From contig NC_060254.1 in NCBI RefSeq assembly GCF_921293095.1, positions 111,810,917-111,874,916 on the forward strand: 64,000 bases of DNA. The letters are read 5' to 3'. The DNA is from Ischnura elegans (Eukaryota; Arthropoda; Insecta; Odonata; Coenagrionidae). Below the pieces are notes generated by a model that did no database searches, was not told where the DNA came from, and saw only the letters and a program-made list of their open reading frames with translations. The translations under genes and the position numbers were made by a program. Of this stretch, positions 1 to 12,321 are shown piece by piece (positions within the stretch are counted from its first letter, which is position 1; each line of letters starts with the position of its first letter).

Positions 1-1560
1 GAGGTTGCCAACATCATCCACTCTCTTTCTAATTCCTGGTCAGTAGGATATGATGGAGTCCCTATACCTATCATTAAATTAGTTGCTAGGATTATTTCTG
101 CTCCCCTGTCCGACATTTTTAATTTGTCTATCTGCAATGGTCATTTTCCTACCTACCTGAAAACTGCTGTCATCATTCCAATCCATAAAAAGGGATCAAC
201 CACTGAAGCCAATAACTATCGACCTATTGCACTACTCTCAGCTTTCTCAAAAATTTTTGAGAAACTCTTCTACAATCGCATAATGAATTATTTATCCCAT
301 TTTAACTTGCTGAATTCTTCCCAACATGGCTTCATCAAGGGAAGATCTACAATATCTGCAGCTTTCCAACTCATTAATGATATCACTTGGGGTCTTTCCA
401 ATCAGAAAGAAATACTTGGGATTTTCTTCGACCTATCGAAAGCTTTTGATACCCTAAATCATAATATCCTGTTTTCTAAACTCAATCACATTGGAATAAA
501 TGGCAATGCTCTAGCCTGGATACAATCTTACTTATCCAATAGAATGCAAATGGTTCAATTAAATACAACTTTTGCTGCTGGTGCTAACACACTTCGATCC
601 AACCCTCTCAAATCGAACTGTGGGGTCCCTCAAGGATCAATCCTGGGCCCTCTTTTATTTGTCATCTTCATCAATGATCTCAAATATCACCTACCTATGT
701 GTAAGGTGACCCTATATGCTGATGACACTTCTACACTGAACCTTAGCGTTACGCTGTTAGGAGTAACGAATGCTGCTCAAATAACTGTTTCAACTATAGG
801 TCAATGGTGCCATAATAACAGCTTACAATTAAATGACCTCAAAACATCTTTTCTCCACTTCCATAACAAAATTTCTCCCCCGACTTCAAGCCCTTTACTC
901 TGAACTATCAGTAATAATTCAATCAAGCAGTCTAACTGTACTAAATTCTTGGGTTTAACTCTAAATGAAAATCTTGACTGGCAATTCCACGTTGATAATC
1001 TGAACAAAAAAATTTCATCTGGTATCTTCATGATTCGTAAACTTGCCCCCACCACCTCTGTGGAGATCTTAAAGCTAGTTTACTTTGCTAAAATCCACTC
1101 CTACCTGTCTTATGGTGTGATATTTTGGGGCAACACCAGTGCTGCCACAAGGGCCTTCTCCATGCAAAAGAGATCTTTGAAGGCAATGGCTGCTGTTTCC
1201 ATCAGATCTCCAGGAAAGCCACTGTTTCTTAAATTCAAGATAATGACACTACCATGTCTGTTTATTTTTTATTGTGCACTATTTGTCAAAATGTATCCTG
1301 ATTTATTCTGTCCGAGCTCTACCATTCATGATTATTTCACTCGGCGCAGAAATGATGTTCACCTGAGAAGGCAACCCTGTGCCTTATCTAGAAAGGGAAC
1401 TCATCACTCAGCTTCCCTTATTTTTAATAAATTACCACCGCATGTAAAAACTCAGTCCAACATTGCAACCTTCAAGCGCGAATTGAGAAGGCTGCTTTTA
1501 TCCAAAGCCTATTACAATCTAGACGAATACAGTGGAACTTGGTTAGTACGTTCCTCCTTA
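1..1560 (+). pseudogene. LINE A reverse transcriptase, one in-frame stop
   Basis: Reverse transcriptase for target-primed reverse transcription. In one frame from base 1: fingers motif around NNYRPIALLSAFSKIFEKL, QHGFIKGRST, catalytic motif A FFDLSKAFDTLNH (about 423-465), motif B CGVPQGSILGPLLF, motif C YADDTS (715-732). A single TGA at 901-903 breaks the frame; beyond it the same frame continues through KFLGLTLNENLDW and the thumb region to the C-terminus near 1529, where the TIR element begins. There is no frameshift, so this copy is young or only lightly decayed. The N-terminal endonuclease, if present, lies left of the window. Confidence 0.9.
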
Positions 1561-2801
1561 GTACGTTTTCCTCCTTAGTACGACGATTTCTCTCGGTCCC
1601 GGTACCATCGGAACAAAATACAGGCAAAAGTATTTGGTTAGTACGTTTGAAAAAATTGCGCTTTCCTGGTTAGTACGCTCAATTGCTAGCCGTGACGCAA
1701 CCCGCAATTCGTTCTCCAGTATCTTCGTAAGGGTCTTAAAGCTCCGAATTCATGATTTAATTTATTATTACTAGCCATTAAAATTCTTGCATTCATTCCA
1801 CATATCTTTCTTCGACCGTGATTTATCCAAATGCATTTCTCATTTCTTATGACGCGATGAAGAATAAAATATGGCCATTTATCAGGAATGTCCGACTATG
1901 CAAAACTGCAGCCAATGAGAAGCCCCAATTTTCCCCACCCTGAGCTCCTCACCTTCTGTTGCCTCTGGAGTGCCCACTGCGCACAAATTTCACGAGTGGG
2001 CAATTGTTGCTATTGCACGAGTTATCATGATGAAGAAATGAGTCTTATCCAATTCCCACTTTATCTAAAGCAGTACTGCACGACGTCAATGCTACGGAGT
2101 ACGTGCGTATTTGACTACTGCTGCGGGAGCAGACGATGCTCTGGATCTCCACGCGAAGCTTAGCTTAAAAATACTTGATCTCGGCACGAAAGCAGACGAC
2201 ATTAAACAAATTTTAAAAGTAAATTTCAACTGTATAATAGAAAATCTTCTTGTAATTACGTCGTAATCTAATAATCTTGCGTGTTATTATTCGATATATC
2301 GATCGCTATAACAATCGATATGGCTTTATTCCAGAAGCGAATGTGTACGGCTGTTGCCGTAATTTTGTCCAATTTTTATGATGTTTAAAAACAGCCCGTT
2401 GACATACTCAGGGTTGTTGTTATATTCTCCGAGTATGCTGTGACAAAAAATAAATGACTTAGCTTTACTTGTCCTCTTTCTATAAATACATATATGATAA
2501 ATCACGGGAGAAAGACGCCGTTTTCATGTAATTGTCTTCGGGAAATCTATGAAACATTGTGATTTTTATTCACATGGTATTGTTTTTCAATGTAGCGCCC
2601 ATTTTCTTTATTTTAAAGGTGAAAAGAGTTAAGGAAGGCGATCCTACGAGAACTACCGATAGTAATTGTAATTATGACGACTTTTCCATAGATTGCAATT
2701 ACCCCGACAGCTATTTTTTACTTTCCTCGTTAGCACGTTTTCCTGGTTAGTACGTTCATTTTTTGTGGTCCCTTCTGAAACGTACTAAACAAGTTCCACT
2801 G
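1530..2801. mobile_element. Non-autonomous pogo/Tigger-like TIR element inside LINE A
   Basis: Ends are inverted repeats: CAGTGGAACTTGGTTAGTAC on the left and the complement of CAGTGGAACTTGTTTAGTAC on the right. It is flanked by TA at 1528-1529 and 2802-2803, as for IS630/Tc1/mariner/pogo. The termini resemble Tigger ends (CAGTGRAACCTCG). Copies of GGTTAGTACGTT or close variants cluster near both ends (1541, about 1636, 1669, about 2746). No transposase-sized ORF is present. It sits between the last LINE A coding residues and the LINE A 3' UTR. Confidence 0.88.
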
Positions 2802-2949
2802 TATATGTGTGATAATGTATAATTGATCTGTGTCGTTTTTTTGTGTGTTTGGTATCTCTTTTTACCTGTAATATTCTCTTGACCATGTTCTATGTTCTAT
2901 TCCTTGGACCAACAGAACAATAAAAATTATTATTATTATTATTATTATT

Positions 2950-3215
2950 ACCTGGTGCTGTAGACATTCTAGCAAAGTCACTTGAGGAGAAAAACATGGA
3001 TATTATAGCTCTTCAAGACACATGGTGGCCCCTGGCAGAAAAAATTAATACCAAGGAATATGTTATATACTACAGTGGCAGTAATAATAATAGATATTAT
3101 GGAGGAACTGGATTTGCGGTGAGAAGAAAGTGAAATATATCAGTACTGTCTTTCAACCCCTGTAATGAGAGATTATGTAGCATAAGAATTAAAAGAATAT
3201 TTAGATATATGTCAT
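2950..3215 (+). mobile_element. LINE endonuclease fragment
   Basis: Translates to an apurinic-type endonuclease N-terminal segment: a helix with the motif NMDIIALQDTWW, then EYVIYYSGSNNN and YYGGTGFAVRRK followed by a stop. These are the E-T/D-W block and the GG-x-G-F/V block of LINE endonucleases. It begins at the end of the ATT tail of LINE A, so either LINE A inserted into it or it is an independent 5' fragment. Confidence 0.7.
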
Positions 3216-3609
3216 AAGTAGAATTCCGTGAATTTTGCGAGACGCGATATTGCGAAATAACACGAAATAATGCGAAATTGGTAAATAAAAACGAAATTTT
3301 GCTTTTTTTGAGATTTTAGGTGGATTAGTGAAAAAAATCACATCTAATGGTCATAATCTATTAAAGCATAAGCCTTCATTGTTTAACGCTGCCAACATTC
3401 ATTCTTTCATTCATTCTTTACGATTCCAAGGTCAATTGGCTCATTAGTCTCGCACATCACACATCCGCGTAATATCGCACACTGTAGTGACTTCTCCGCC
3501 AGAATTTGCAGTTAAATTTATAACAGCCTCTCTCTTCGATTCCCATGTATCAATCCTGAAATATTTAGAATGAGGCGCTTTCTCACCTGTAGAATTAGAT
3601 AATATGAAT

Positions 3610-3998
3610 TAAAAATGTGCAGAAAGAAATTTAACGCGGCCACAGAAGAGCAGGAATTCAAGCTCACGTGCACGCATCAGTTCGAAATCGCTTGTGTGGT
3701 CGGAATCCAAGAGGTGTTTGGCAAAGTGTGGGGTTTGGTTGTTGATAAACATGAACGATGTTCCTTGGTCCAGATGTTGAAATTCCATCCAGTTTTTCCT
3801 ATCTAACAGGAATTGCAGTCAATACATTAGAGTTTATAAACTCCGCTGTATTCTTCAGCACTAATTTTGTCTTTGGTACTCCCTAACAGTTTGCCTAGTG
3901 TATTTTTATTGTAGAAGGCAGCTTTCACTTGGTCTTTCAGTAATAATTTTTTGGTTCTGTTAGATATATGGCCGAGACAGGGGATTCTACACCATTTC
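3610..3998 (-). pseudogene. Penelope-like element GIY-YIG remnant
   Basis: Read on the minus strand this gives a degenerate Penelope C-terminal region: KAAFYNKNTLGKLLGSTKD, then YSGVYKL, a stop, C-x-x-C, a stop, IGKTGWNFN and TKEHRSC. The order matches the better preserved copy at 45393-45920 (KVAFYNKSNLRNILSLTKD, SGVYRLKC, YVGQTGRQF, KEHQAC). Two or more stops show it is dead. Only the linker and GIY-YIG nuclease region is left. Confidence 0.7.
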
Positions 3999-4273
3999 CT
4001 GTCATCATCTTATGCTTAAAGTGGGATTACCTCCGGATTTAATAATTACCAATAAGTATATGTAAGTAGTCAAGAAAATTACATGGAATTTGGGACAGAT
4101 GCACATTGAAAAATATGGAGGAGCAAAATAGTGATGTTCTAGTCAGATTGTAAAAAGGTTGCACCATTTTCCTCCCATATGATTCAGTGGTTTCATCAAT
4201 ATTACTTTCACCGCTTATCTACCTTTACGATTTACAGAAAAAGAACTTTTCAAATGTTTTGAATCCTTTTTAA

Positions 4274-4585
4274 CACGTTGCGTACCAGGGTATTTAAATT
4301 CCTAGGAACGCCGAGATTGGAAATATGTGCCTATTAGGGCGTAATGCCTTTGGTTTAAACATGGTTAAAAAGCTAATGTTTAGAATATAACTTAACCCAA
4401 TCAAACGTTCTGATGCATCAATTCATTATGAATAACCAACAACAACTGAAAACGTACTTACGAATATGTATTGTACGCTTTAAAATTGTTTAGGTTGACG
4501 CACCTAAATGACCAGAATCTTCGTCATCCTTCCGGAACGTTCGGGGAAAAAATGACGAGAATGCTTGCCATCCATACGCAACGTG
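4274..4585. mobile_element. piggyBac-like MITE, 312 bp
   Basis: Terminal inverted repeats CACGTTGCGTA face each other and are flanked on both sides by TTAA (4270-4273 and 4586-4589), the piggyBac target duplication. There is no coding capacity. The assignment to piggyBac rests on the TTAA duplication and the CACGTTGCGT-type end. Confidence 0.85.
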
Positions 4586-4659
4586 TTAATCATGTCCAAA
4601 ATCATAAATTTTACAAATTGCACGACTCCCCTGATGCCAAGGCATGTTCTGGAAATAAT

Positions 4660-4780
4660 ATTTTTAGTGTTACAGCGTGGCCTACATGCAGGTAAATGAT
4701 CTATTCTCCGGAAATATTGGTAATCCAGAATTTGCATGGTTCCAAGCATTCCGGATTGTTGATCTTTTACTGTCTATTTT
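4660..4780. repeat. Dispersed repeat shared with 31730-31838
   Basis: This stretch and 31730-31838 share the same order of blocks: TGTTACAGCGTGGCCTACAT-like start, AGGTAA(A/C)TGATCTATTC, then TTCC(C)AAG(T/C)ATT, CGGATT and ATCTTTTACTGT-type end. The second copy stops at the 8-bp duplication of a hAT element, so the hAT inserted at the edge of this repeat. Class unknown. Confidence 0.55.
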
Positions 4781-5977
4781 TATTTATTCATATTTAATTG
4801 AGAGGGGCACTCAAACCTCGATTTCAGTGAAAAGAAAAATCAATTTAGTTTAAGGGGACATTCCAGTGAGGCATTATCCAGATTTTGCAGGAGATTATTA
4901 CAGTATTCAAGGAAATAGCCTCAGACGAGACAGAGGCAGAGTACCTTCACAGAGTCAACCATGAGTGCACTCGTAAAATGCAAGAATTCCACAGAGAAAA
5001 AATCAATTCCCTTACGACTACAACAGACTACTGGAACTAATAAGTCATCTTTTTCCTCTGTAGAGTACATATTTGTGGCTGTGGAGGTCAAAATAGCCAG
5101 ATGATGCCAGACACTGAATACCTATGGGCAGTATGTGTGTGCACATAGCGCCACTATCTCATGGCCACACCAAGAACTTTGAACACTAAGACATTACTCA
5201 AGCAAATGACCACGTATGTACCAGTAATTTTTCAGTGTACCCGAGTGCTATGGCACTTAAAGTGCAGAAATTCCACAGAAGAAAAATAATTTGCCTCGAT
5301 TATGTATCACATTATTTCCATAGTACATTTTCCCGATAGCAGCCCAGAAATAAGCATTGAGGCCTCATCAAGAATGGGTGCAAGAGACAGTAGAGTATAA
5401 CATAATTACCTTTAATTTGGCAGTTTCACATAAAGGATTGGGACATAAGGAGACCACCATCTGAATAAAAATTAAAAAGCAACATACACACAAATATGAA
5501 GTCACTTTCCACATCATTTGTGTAGAAAGTTACACAAAGTTTTCAATTTTTGCATTCACGCAACCAAATTCCCCAAAGTCAAGTATATACAACATCAGCT
5601 GATTGAGAAATGTGGTTGGCTGTCATACGGGTAGATGCAGGAGAAAAAGCTGAATGAACACAATGGTGTTAAGTGAAAGTGCACAGTATCATTCAGGAGA
5701 TATATCCAGCACAAAGATAGAAAATGAAATTACAGTGATTTCACACTAAAATATATATTTAGACATCACTAAGGTGGTGCAAAAATGCAGCACTATCAGA
5801 TTAATATTTACAATGAGACTTTCTGAGGCTGAAGATGTTAGGGTCATCAATGTTTTGGAATCCAATCAGTGAGCTAGTTAAAAAAAAGTGCAGCACCAAT
5901 TGCATGAATGTATTGCATCAGTAAGAAATGTTGTAACCCACAAAATACATAAATAAAAACACAACGTGCAGACTCAC
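4781..5977. other. Intron sequence with no recognised feature
   Basis: AT-rich sequence downstream of the exon 7 donor. I see no conserved protein fragment, RNA gene or inverted-repeat ends here. Confidence 0.4.
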
Positions 5978-6352
5978 CAGGAGGCAGATCTGACACCTCA
6001 TCATCACTGCTTGAATCATCTCCAACGTCCATGACAGAGAGCAGAGGTTCTGGAGCCTCGGAATCCATAGCACTGCAAACGGCAGGATTGATTTCTCTAG
6101 AGGAGCAAGCAGGAAATCTTCTTTGATTACTTCTCCTCAGCATCTCACTATCCTTATTATGATTGCCAGAAACCCCACTGACTTGATTCACTTCATGGCA
6201 CTGTGAAGATCTACCGCCACCAGTTGGTCCATGTTTCACTCCTTTATAAGCAGATGGCGCCCTTGTCTTGTGATTTTCAAGGCCAGCTAAGCATTTAGCA
6301 GCCATGTAGCGTAAATATGTGTGATTCTCAATTTCTGTCAGCATTAGTAACA
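5978..6352 (-). CDS. Host gene exon 7 (last exon in window)
   Basis: Acceptor TTTCAG at 6355-6353 and donor GTGAGT starting at 5977 bound an open frame. It needs one base from the previous exon; exon 6 supplies G, giving valine. The protein starts with a helical repeat (LLMLTEIENHTYLRYMAAKC, HEAT/armadillo-like) and then turns into a low-complexity linker ending in an acidic serine tract (DDSSSDDEVSD). The exon ends in phase 1, so the gene continues left of 5978 and probably beyond the window. The acidic tract resembles a flexible linker or casein-kinase-2-type phosphorylation region (inference). Confidence 0.75.
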
Positions 6353-6439
6353 CTGAAACATGGAGTAAATTGGTGACTTGATTACATAAGAACCTAGTGG
6401 ATCTTTCGTTCATTATTACAATCATGCATATGAACATTC

Positions 6440-8126
6440 ATTTGAAATAAATGGCATTTCAATCAATGCAAGAAATACAAGGAAGTACACCTAAATACTA
6501 TGCACAACGAACAAGAACAACAACACTAGCAATATTGTAGCTGTAGAAGTTAGCAAACTTTAGATGGATCACAATGAAATGTGAAAAAATAAGAATTGAG
6601 TTGCATGCCTTTCATACCAGACTACTGAAGCAAAAGAAAAATTTCACATGAAGACACACAATAATGAACGAAAATAGTGGAATGAATAGTCTAACACAGA
6701 AATACAAAGATAAAAGTGTAAATGTATAAATAATACTGATTAGCTGAAATTTAACCATAATCATTTGCAATAGATTTATTTGATGAAGCCGTACATATTG
6801 TTATGTTCCAACTTATTTCTCCAGCCAATTAAATTCTCACACTTTTTTTGATTCATGGCTATTTTGCTAGCCAATTAAATGCCCTAAGTCCTAATCCTCA
6901 ACAACACAAATGCCCCTGATACCCTCGTCCAGCCTTCCCATCACCCACTGCAAGAGCCACACGACTCCCTCCCACCCACCCTCCGTGTTCACACAAAGTG
7001 CCACCTGATCCCCCCTTCATGCCTTCCTCATTCAAACCTTTACCCATACCAACTTTCCATTTATTGCCCAACCTGGTGGTTAACATATGCAAAGTGCTCC
7101 AACTGAAGAGAATTAACCAGAAGAGGAAGTCCTACTTCAAAACCTCATTTCAATGGTTTTTTTTTAATGTGGAACAAGTGAGTCAGGCAGTATTTTTGTA
7201 ATTGACTAACAATACAAGTAGGAAATGTATTAGTTTGTGGTGAGATCTCAGCTCAGCTCCAGCATGGAGTCAATTACAGTGCCCTGTGGAGCACCAATTA
7301 GTTGGATGCACGGCCTTGGTGATCTCTTGACACTGCCTCCAATTGACTAAAGGGAGCTCAGCATGCAGACTGGGCCTTCTTACAGAACAAACTAAAGTAG
7401 CCTTAATGTTGCAGATCTGTCAGTGCCCAGGTAGTCTTTTAGTTGAGCTGTGACATGGGGATTTAATCGGAGCTGTTACTTCAATGTATTCCTAACAGAC
7501 TCTTAATGGTTGGGAAAATGAGTGCCAAAATCCAGTTTTCGGAGATATGATTTTTGCTATTACTAGTCAAATAGGTGCCCCTGCTTACTTTCAAGGTAAC
7601 TGGATACATGCACAGTTCTAAAGCGATATAGCTCATAATAACAAGAGCATATCGTGGCATAACCAAATTTTGTGCATGATAGCCATAGGTGTTTTGATGT
7701 TACACTGCCAATTACTCCTTATCGTAGGATCATTTTATAGTTTTTTTATATTTTATATTTGTTAAAGCTGCAGATTTTAAGTTGTCTATCCAATGTACGT
7801 ACAGGCCACTTTGGCTGTTTTTGAATGATTCGATAAATAAATAATACATACAATCCTCCTTACATGCCATAGTCACTAAAATGAGCTTGCACTGAATGTA
7901 CATTACACAATGTCAAATTTTCCACATATCTCATTCAATACCCCCATCTACATAGAGTCGGGAAATTGACTTTGTGAGTTCTGCACTGAAAATGAATTAC
8001 TGACCATGATTTTGACACACTATGCCTTTTATCAAGGTAACATTACCTTGATAATGAAAAAAGTAACGAAACCATTGTCACTTGTCGGGAGGAATGCTCA
8101 AAGTGATTTTTCTTTTCCTATACATA
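6440..8126. other. Intron sequence with no recognised feature
   Basis: Part of the intron between exons 6 and 7. A C-rich patch lies at about 6900-7060. No protein homology or TIR ends were recognised. Confidence 0.4.
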
Positions 8127-9389
8127 CAGTAAACTCTCGATTATACGAAGTCAGCGGGACCGGGAAAATTGGCACTTTGTAATATCGAGTTTCGTAATTT
8201 CAAACCTTTTTCATAAGTCACAAAAAAATGTTTGCTTTTGTTTCCACAGCTCTTTTTGTCTTAAGTGGCCTTTTCTTTAATGTTTTTGGTGGTTATTCAC
8301 CCTAAAATTCTTGAATAATGCTTTTTCTTATTGATTTTATGCTGTGAAAGATCAAAGCACTGCAGGAACAAGTGACTTTGTATGCAGTCACGTGCACGGG
8401 TGCAAATAATTATACCACCCTAAACTTCCCATTTTTTAATATTTAAATATTAACAATCATAGCGCTAAAGAAATTCCTGCCCATTTTAGAAAACTTGATC
8501 AAATATCAAATTGAAAATTTTATATAAGAAACGAATATTAGAAATTTATGGTCAATAGCAAATAGTAATTATTATCTATGCATAAGATAGATATTTGTCT
8601 CCAACCAGGGTTGGGCACGAATCACCTAATATTGATTCGAGCCACAAATCACGAATCATGGAAGAAATTAGATTCGAAGCACGAATCACGATTCATGTCT
8701 GGAAATTTGATTCAAATCTCAAATCATTAATCACGTGATTTTTTCATTAAAATGATTCGTGCGGTTCACGAATCACGAATCATATTTTAAGGAAAATCAT
8801 TGTGCCATTTCAAAATGACAATAACACTAAGTAATGGTCACATTATGAACATTGGTCCCATAATTGGGAACCTATACCAATTTTTTCGCCTGTTAATTAA
8901 AACTTGTGTAGATGCAGTGTGAATCAACGGGATATCATAAATTACCAGAATTTCTGTACATCAACATCCTGCAGGCCAAAATAAAGGTGTGTGGTAGGGG
9001 GTGAATTCTCACCAAACATGCACTACATATCATGCATGAAAAAGAGTTGGCAATAATGTACTAGTCTACACCGCACTATTAAAAAAATAAATATATCAAA
9101 GTAAAAATGCAAAAATATGCCATTAGTTGGGTTACCTTCACGTCCTTAAACCAACATGGAGCTACCTATGATACACATTGATTCACTCGTGTTGGACATA
9201 TTAACCTCTATTCATATCCCTAATTGTAAGAGGAAAAAAGGAATTTAGAATCATAGGTTGGCAATCAATTCATCTATTTTTTTATTATGGTCAGTCTTTG
9301 ATAGAAATTCGGGGGCTGAAAAATATTTTTAACATAATCACTGACAATATGATGTTGGACTTTATTTCGGAGATGAAGTCTACATTTCA

Positions 9390-11410
9390 ATTTGCAAACT
9401 GACAATGGTTCCCACTTTCATTCATTTAATAGGCTGGTTACGCTAAAATAATTAGAGTACTGCCCCTTCAAAAACCCTGCCGATCTTCACTGCGCAAGTT
9501 TGAGTTCACTATTTAGACGTATTTTCTAGGGATCCCATACACTTGCAGCATATTCCAAATGAGATCTAACCACGGAAAAGTAGCTGATTTCTCGTACATG
9601 GTCGTCACATTTACCCAGTACTCTTTTTGATGAATCCCAGTTTACGATTAGCTTGACCCATTAAATCACACATGTGTTTACCCCAGGAAAGATCATGTGT
9701 CAGTCTTGTTCCAAGATATTTAATGGATTCCATGTTTGCTTATTCATTATGTATTACTTATTTGGTAAGTGCTAAGAGGAGAACAATTCTTTTACGGAAA
9801 ATTCATTACTGCACATTTTTAAACATTTAATTCTAACTACCATGTATAACACCATTTTTCAATTGCTTGTAGGTCACCATTTACATGTTCTAAATCATTT
9901 GGGCATAGAATTTCTCTGTAGTCTACTGCGTCATCGGCAAATAGTTGAAGCTTACTTTAGATCACATTATTGATATCATTTACGAACATATGGAACAGGA
10001 GTGAGCCTATCACACTTTGGGTCCTCTTCTTTTCCTTATCTATATTAACAATCTTCCCTCATATTTTAATGGTGGTACTGTTTACATGTATGCAGATGAT
10101 ACAACCTATTTATTTTCCTCAAAGTATTTTAACTATGATGTAGTACAAGGAAACATTAATGCAATGAGTAAATGGTGTGATGACAACAATGTGGTCATAA
10201 ATGATAAAAAATCTACATTTATTCAGTTTCATACACATCAAAAGAAAATAACCTCTACTCCACTTCTGAGGGTAAATGGCAAAATTTTAAGTTCTTCCAC
10301 TGAAACAAAATTCCTGGGACTATATGTGCATGAATCATTATCGTGGGAAATTCATATTGATACTCTTTGTACCAAAGTGGCATCTGGATGTTACCTCCTT
10401 AGAAGGATCAAATCGCTCACAGCACGGCCCTTTCTGTCTACCATGCGTATATCCATCATAGTAGGCTGAAATATGGAATTGTGGTCTGGGGCCACTCTCA
10501 ACACAGTATTAGGCTTTTTAGACTCCAGAAATGGGCCATTAGGATCATTCAAGGTATTTCTGGTAGAAGTAGCTGCCGGGAGCATTTTAAATCTCTGGGT
10601 ATTCTTACATTACCATGTATAGTTTTTACATTTTCAACTATAGTTTTTATCTGTCAATACAAAAGCATGTTCGAGATTGGAGTAAATGGTGATATACATA
10701 ATTACAACACGAGAGCATCTAAAAACTTCAGGATTGTCCCCCATAATCTAAACATGTATTGTAAAAACCCTGTCTATGCTGGAGTGAGTTTTTACAATGC
10801 ATTGCCGAAAGAGTTAAGGGAAATATGCTCTATGAGCACCTTTAAGAAAAAACTGTACTTGTATCTAGTGAGCAATTCTTGTTATTCTGTTGATGAGTAT
10901 ATGTCATTGCATTTGAATTCCTAATTTTTACTTTCATTGTTTATGTTTTGTTTTGTGTTGTACATACTTGACTTGTTCTATACATGTTTTCCACATGTCC
11001 TGGAACCAACAAAGAATTATTATTATTATTATTATTACTACCTTGTAAGACACCTGATGTGACTTCAATTGCCGGGGAGGTAACACTGTCAAAAACAACT
11101 CTTTGAATCCGATCATGCAGGAAATGATTTATCCATGATATACTATTAATGCCTAACTCATACGATTTTAATTTCAAAATTAGCCTGCTATGAGACACCT
11201 TATCAGAAGCTTTCTTGAAATCAAGGAATATAAAATCCCCTGGAATATTATTTTCGCCACTAACTAAAATATCGTGGGAAGGGAGAGTAAGTCAAGTTTC
11301 ACATGATTCATTCTTTTGAAAGCCATGCTGAACATTGGAATGTTATGTTCATTCACCTTTCTTGCAATGTCCTCATGTAGCATCAATGATTTTTTTTCTA
11401 CACCAGTAGT
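9390..11410 (-). pseudogene. LINE reverse transcriptase (minus), split by LINE B
   Basis: On the minus strand from about 11400: QHGFQKNESCETQL, FIFLDFKKASDKVSH (motif A), then GVLQGS at about 11041. The next residues resume after a 1-kb insertion at 10013 as VIGSLLFHMFVNDI and LFADDAVDYR (motif C region), then KYLGTRLTHDLSW and ANRKLGFIKK near 9600. Several stops are present. Motif B, GVLQGS plus VIGSLLF, is cut in half by LINE B. Family CR1/L2-like by motif style. Confidence 0.8.
10014..11037 (+). pseudogene. LINE B, 5' truncated, ending in an (ATT)n tail
   Basis: Starts inside RT motif B at GPLLFLIYINNL, keeps motif C YADDTTYLF, then KFLGLYVHESLSW and, after one frameshift near 10440, KYGIVVWGHS, ILTLPCIVF and CYSVDEYM before a stop at 10922-10924. 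A short UTR and a tail of ATT repeats end at 11037. The organisation of the last 150 residues matches LINE A and LINE C, so these belong to one family. Truncated at the 5' end as is usual for LINE copies. Confidence 0.88.
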
Positions 11411-11429
11411 ATTTTAGTAACAATAACAG

Positions 11430-12321
11430 ATGGTAAGGAAAATATTGAACACTTTAATTGTACTTTCAAGTTCTTTCAGATTAAATACAGCCCTGGATTA
11501 CATATGGTTAAAAAATTGCTTTAAAAATGTATGTAAACAAAACAAAACTTGGATGAATATTTCTCGGGTTTCCAGCCGAGTGAGAAAATTCGTGGCTAAA
11601 GGTTCAATTAATTACATCCAACAAAGATTACAATATTGCAATCCAAATGGCCAATGATATGTTAAGCAGGGCTAGTGAATGGTTCAAATGCAATGAACTA
11701 TACTTAAATGAGAGTAAAACCTTAAAATTCACCTTCGCACTAAAAGAAAAACACAATGAAATAGATTCAGTCAATGTCCTGTGTTTCGACCTAGACCAGA
11801 GGCTGTCTTGGGATACCCATATTGATAAATTATGTAATAAAATCAGTAGAGTTCCGTATCTTCTCAGAAAACTAAAACCTATTGTATCAAAGGCAGTATT
11901 GATGAATGTGCATTATGCATTTTTTCAAAGTCACATCTGTTACGGTATTATACTGTGTGATAATGCTCCCAAGGCAAGTAAGGTGCTCTTGTTACAAAAG
12001 AAAGCCATACGGACATTATTCAATTTAAAGCATAAGGATCACTGCAAGCCTTTCTTTCTGCATTCAGTAATTATGACTGTCTTTTCACTTTATATAAATG
12101 AGCTACTCAAATTTGCCAAAGATAACCTGAAAACTTTGATGTGTAGGTCTGATGTACATACACACCACACCAGGCATAAAGACGACCTGGACACACCATA
12201 TTATAGATTGTCAAAGACAAAAAAAATTAAAAACATGGCTATCATAGCATTCAGCATACTGCCAAGGGATGTGAAATTAAAAACTTCAAATAACTTGATA
12301 CAGTGTAAAATATATTTTTGA
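11430..12321 (+). pseudogene. LINE E, degenerate C-terminal RT region
   Basis: The reading frame at 11647-12321 covers the LINE thumb/C-terminal region: ASEWFKCNELYLNESKT, LDQRLSWDTHIDKLCNKI, YLLRKLKPIVSKA, HICYGIILCDN, LLLQKKAIRTLF, HTHHTRH and SILPRDVKLKTSNN. The YADD region lies upstream and is decayed. Related to LINE A to D but more diverged (YGIILCDN where LINE C has YGIVFWGS). Confidence 0.8.

Larger units (their letters stand above)
1..2949 (+). mobile_element. LINE A (CR1/Jockey-like), 5' truncated by the window edge, split by a TIR element
   Basis: Non-LTR retrotransposon whose reverse transcriptase is open from base 1. The 3' end is an untranslated stretch followed by an (ATT)n tail at about 2926-2949, and the retrotransposon is interrupted at 1530-2801 by a TIR element. 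Removing that insertion rejoins the C-terminal YYNLDEY region to the 3' UTR. The clade is inferred from the protein motifs and the ATT tail and is not certain between CR1-like and Jockey-like. A second LINE fragment begins directly after the tail. Confidence 0.9.
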
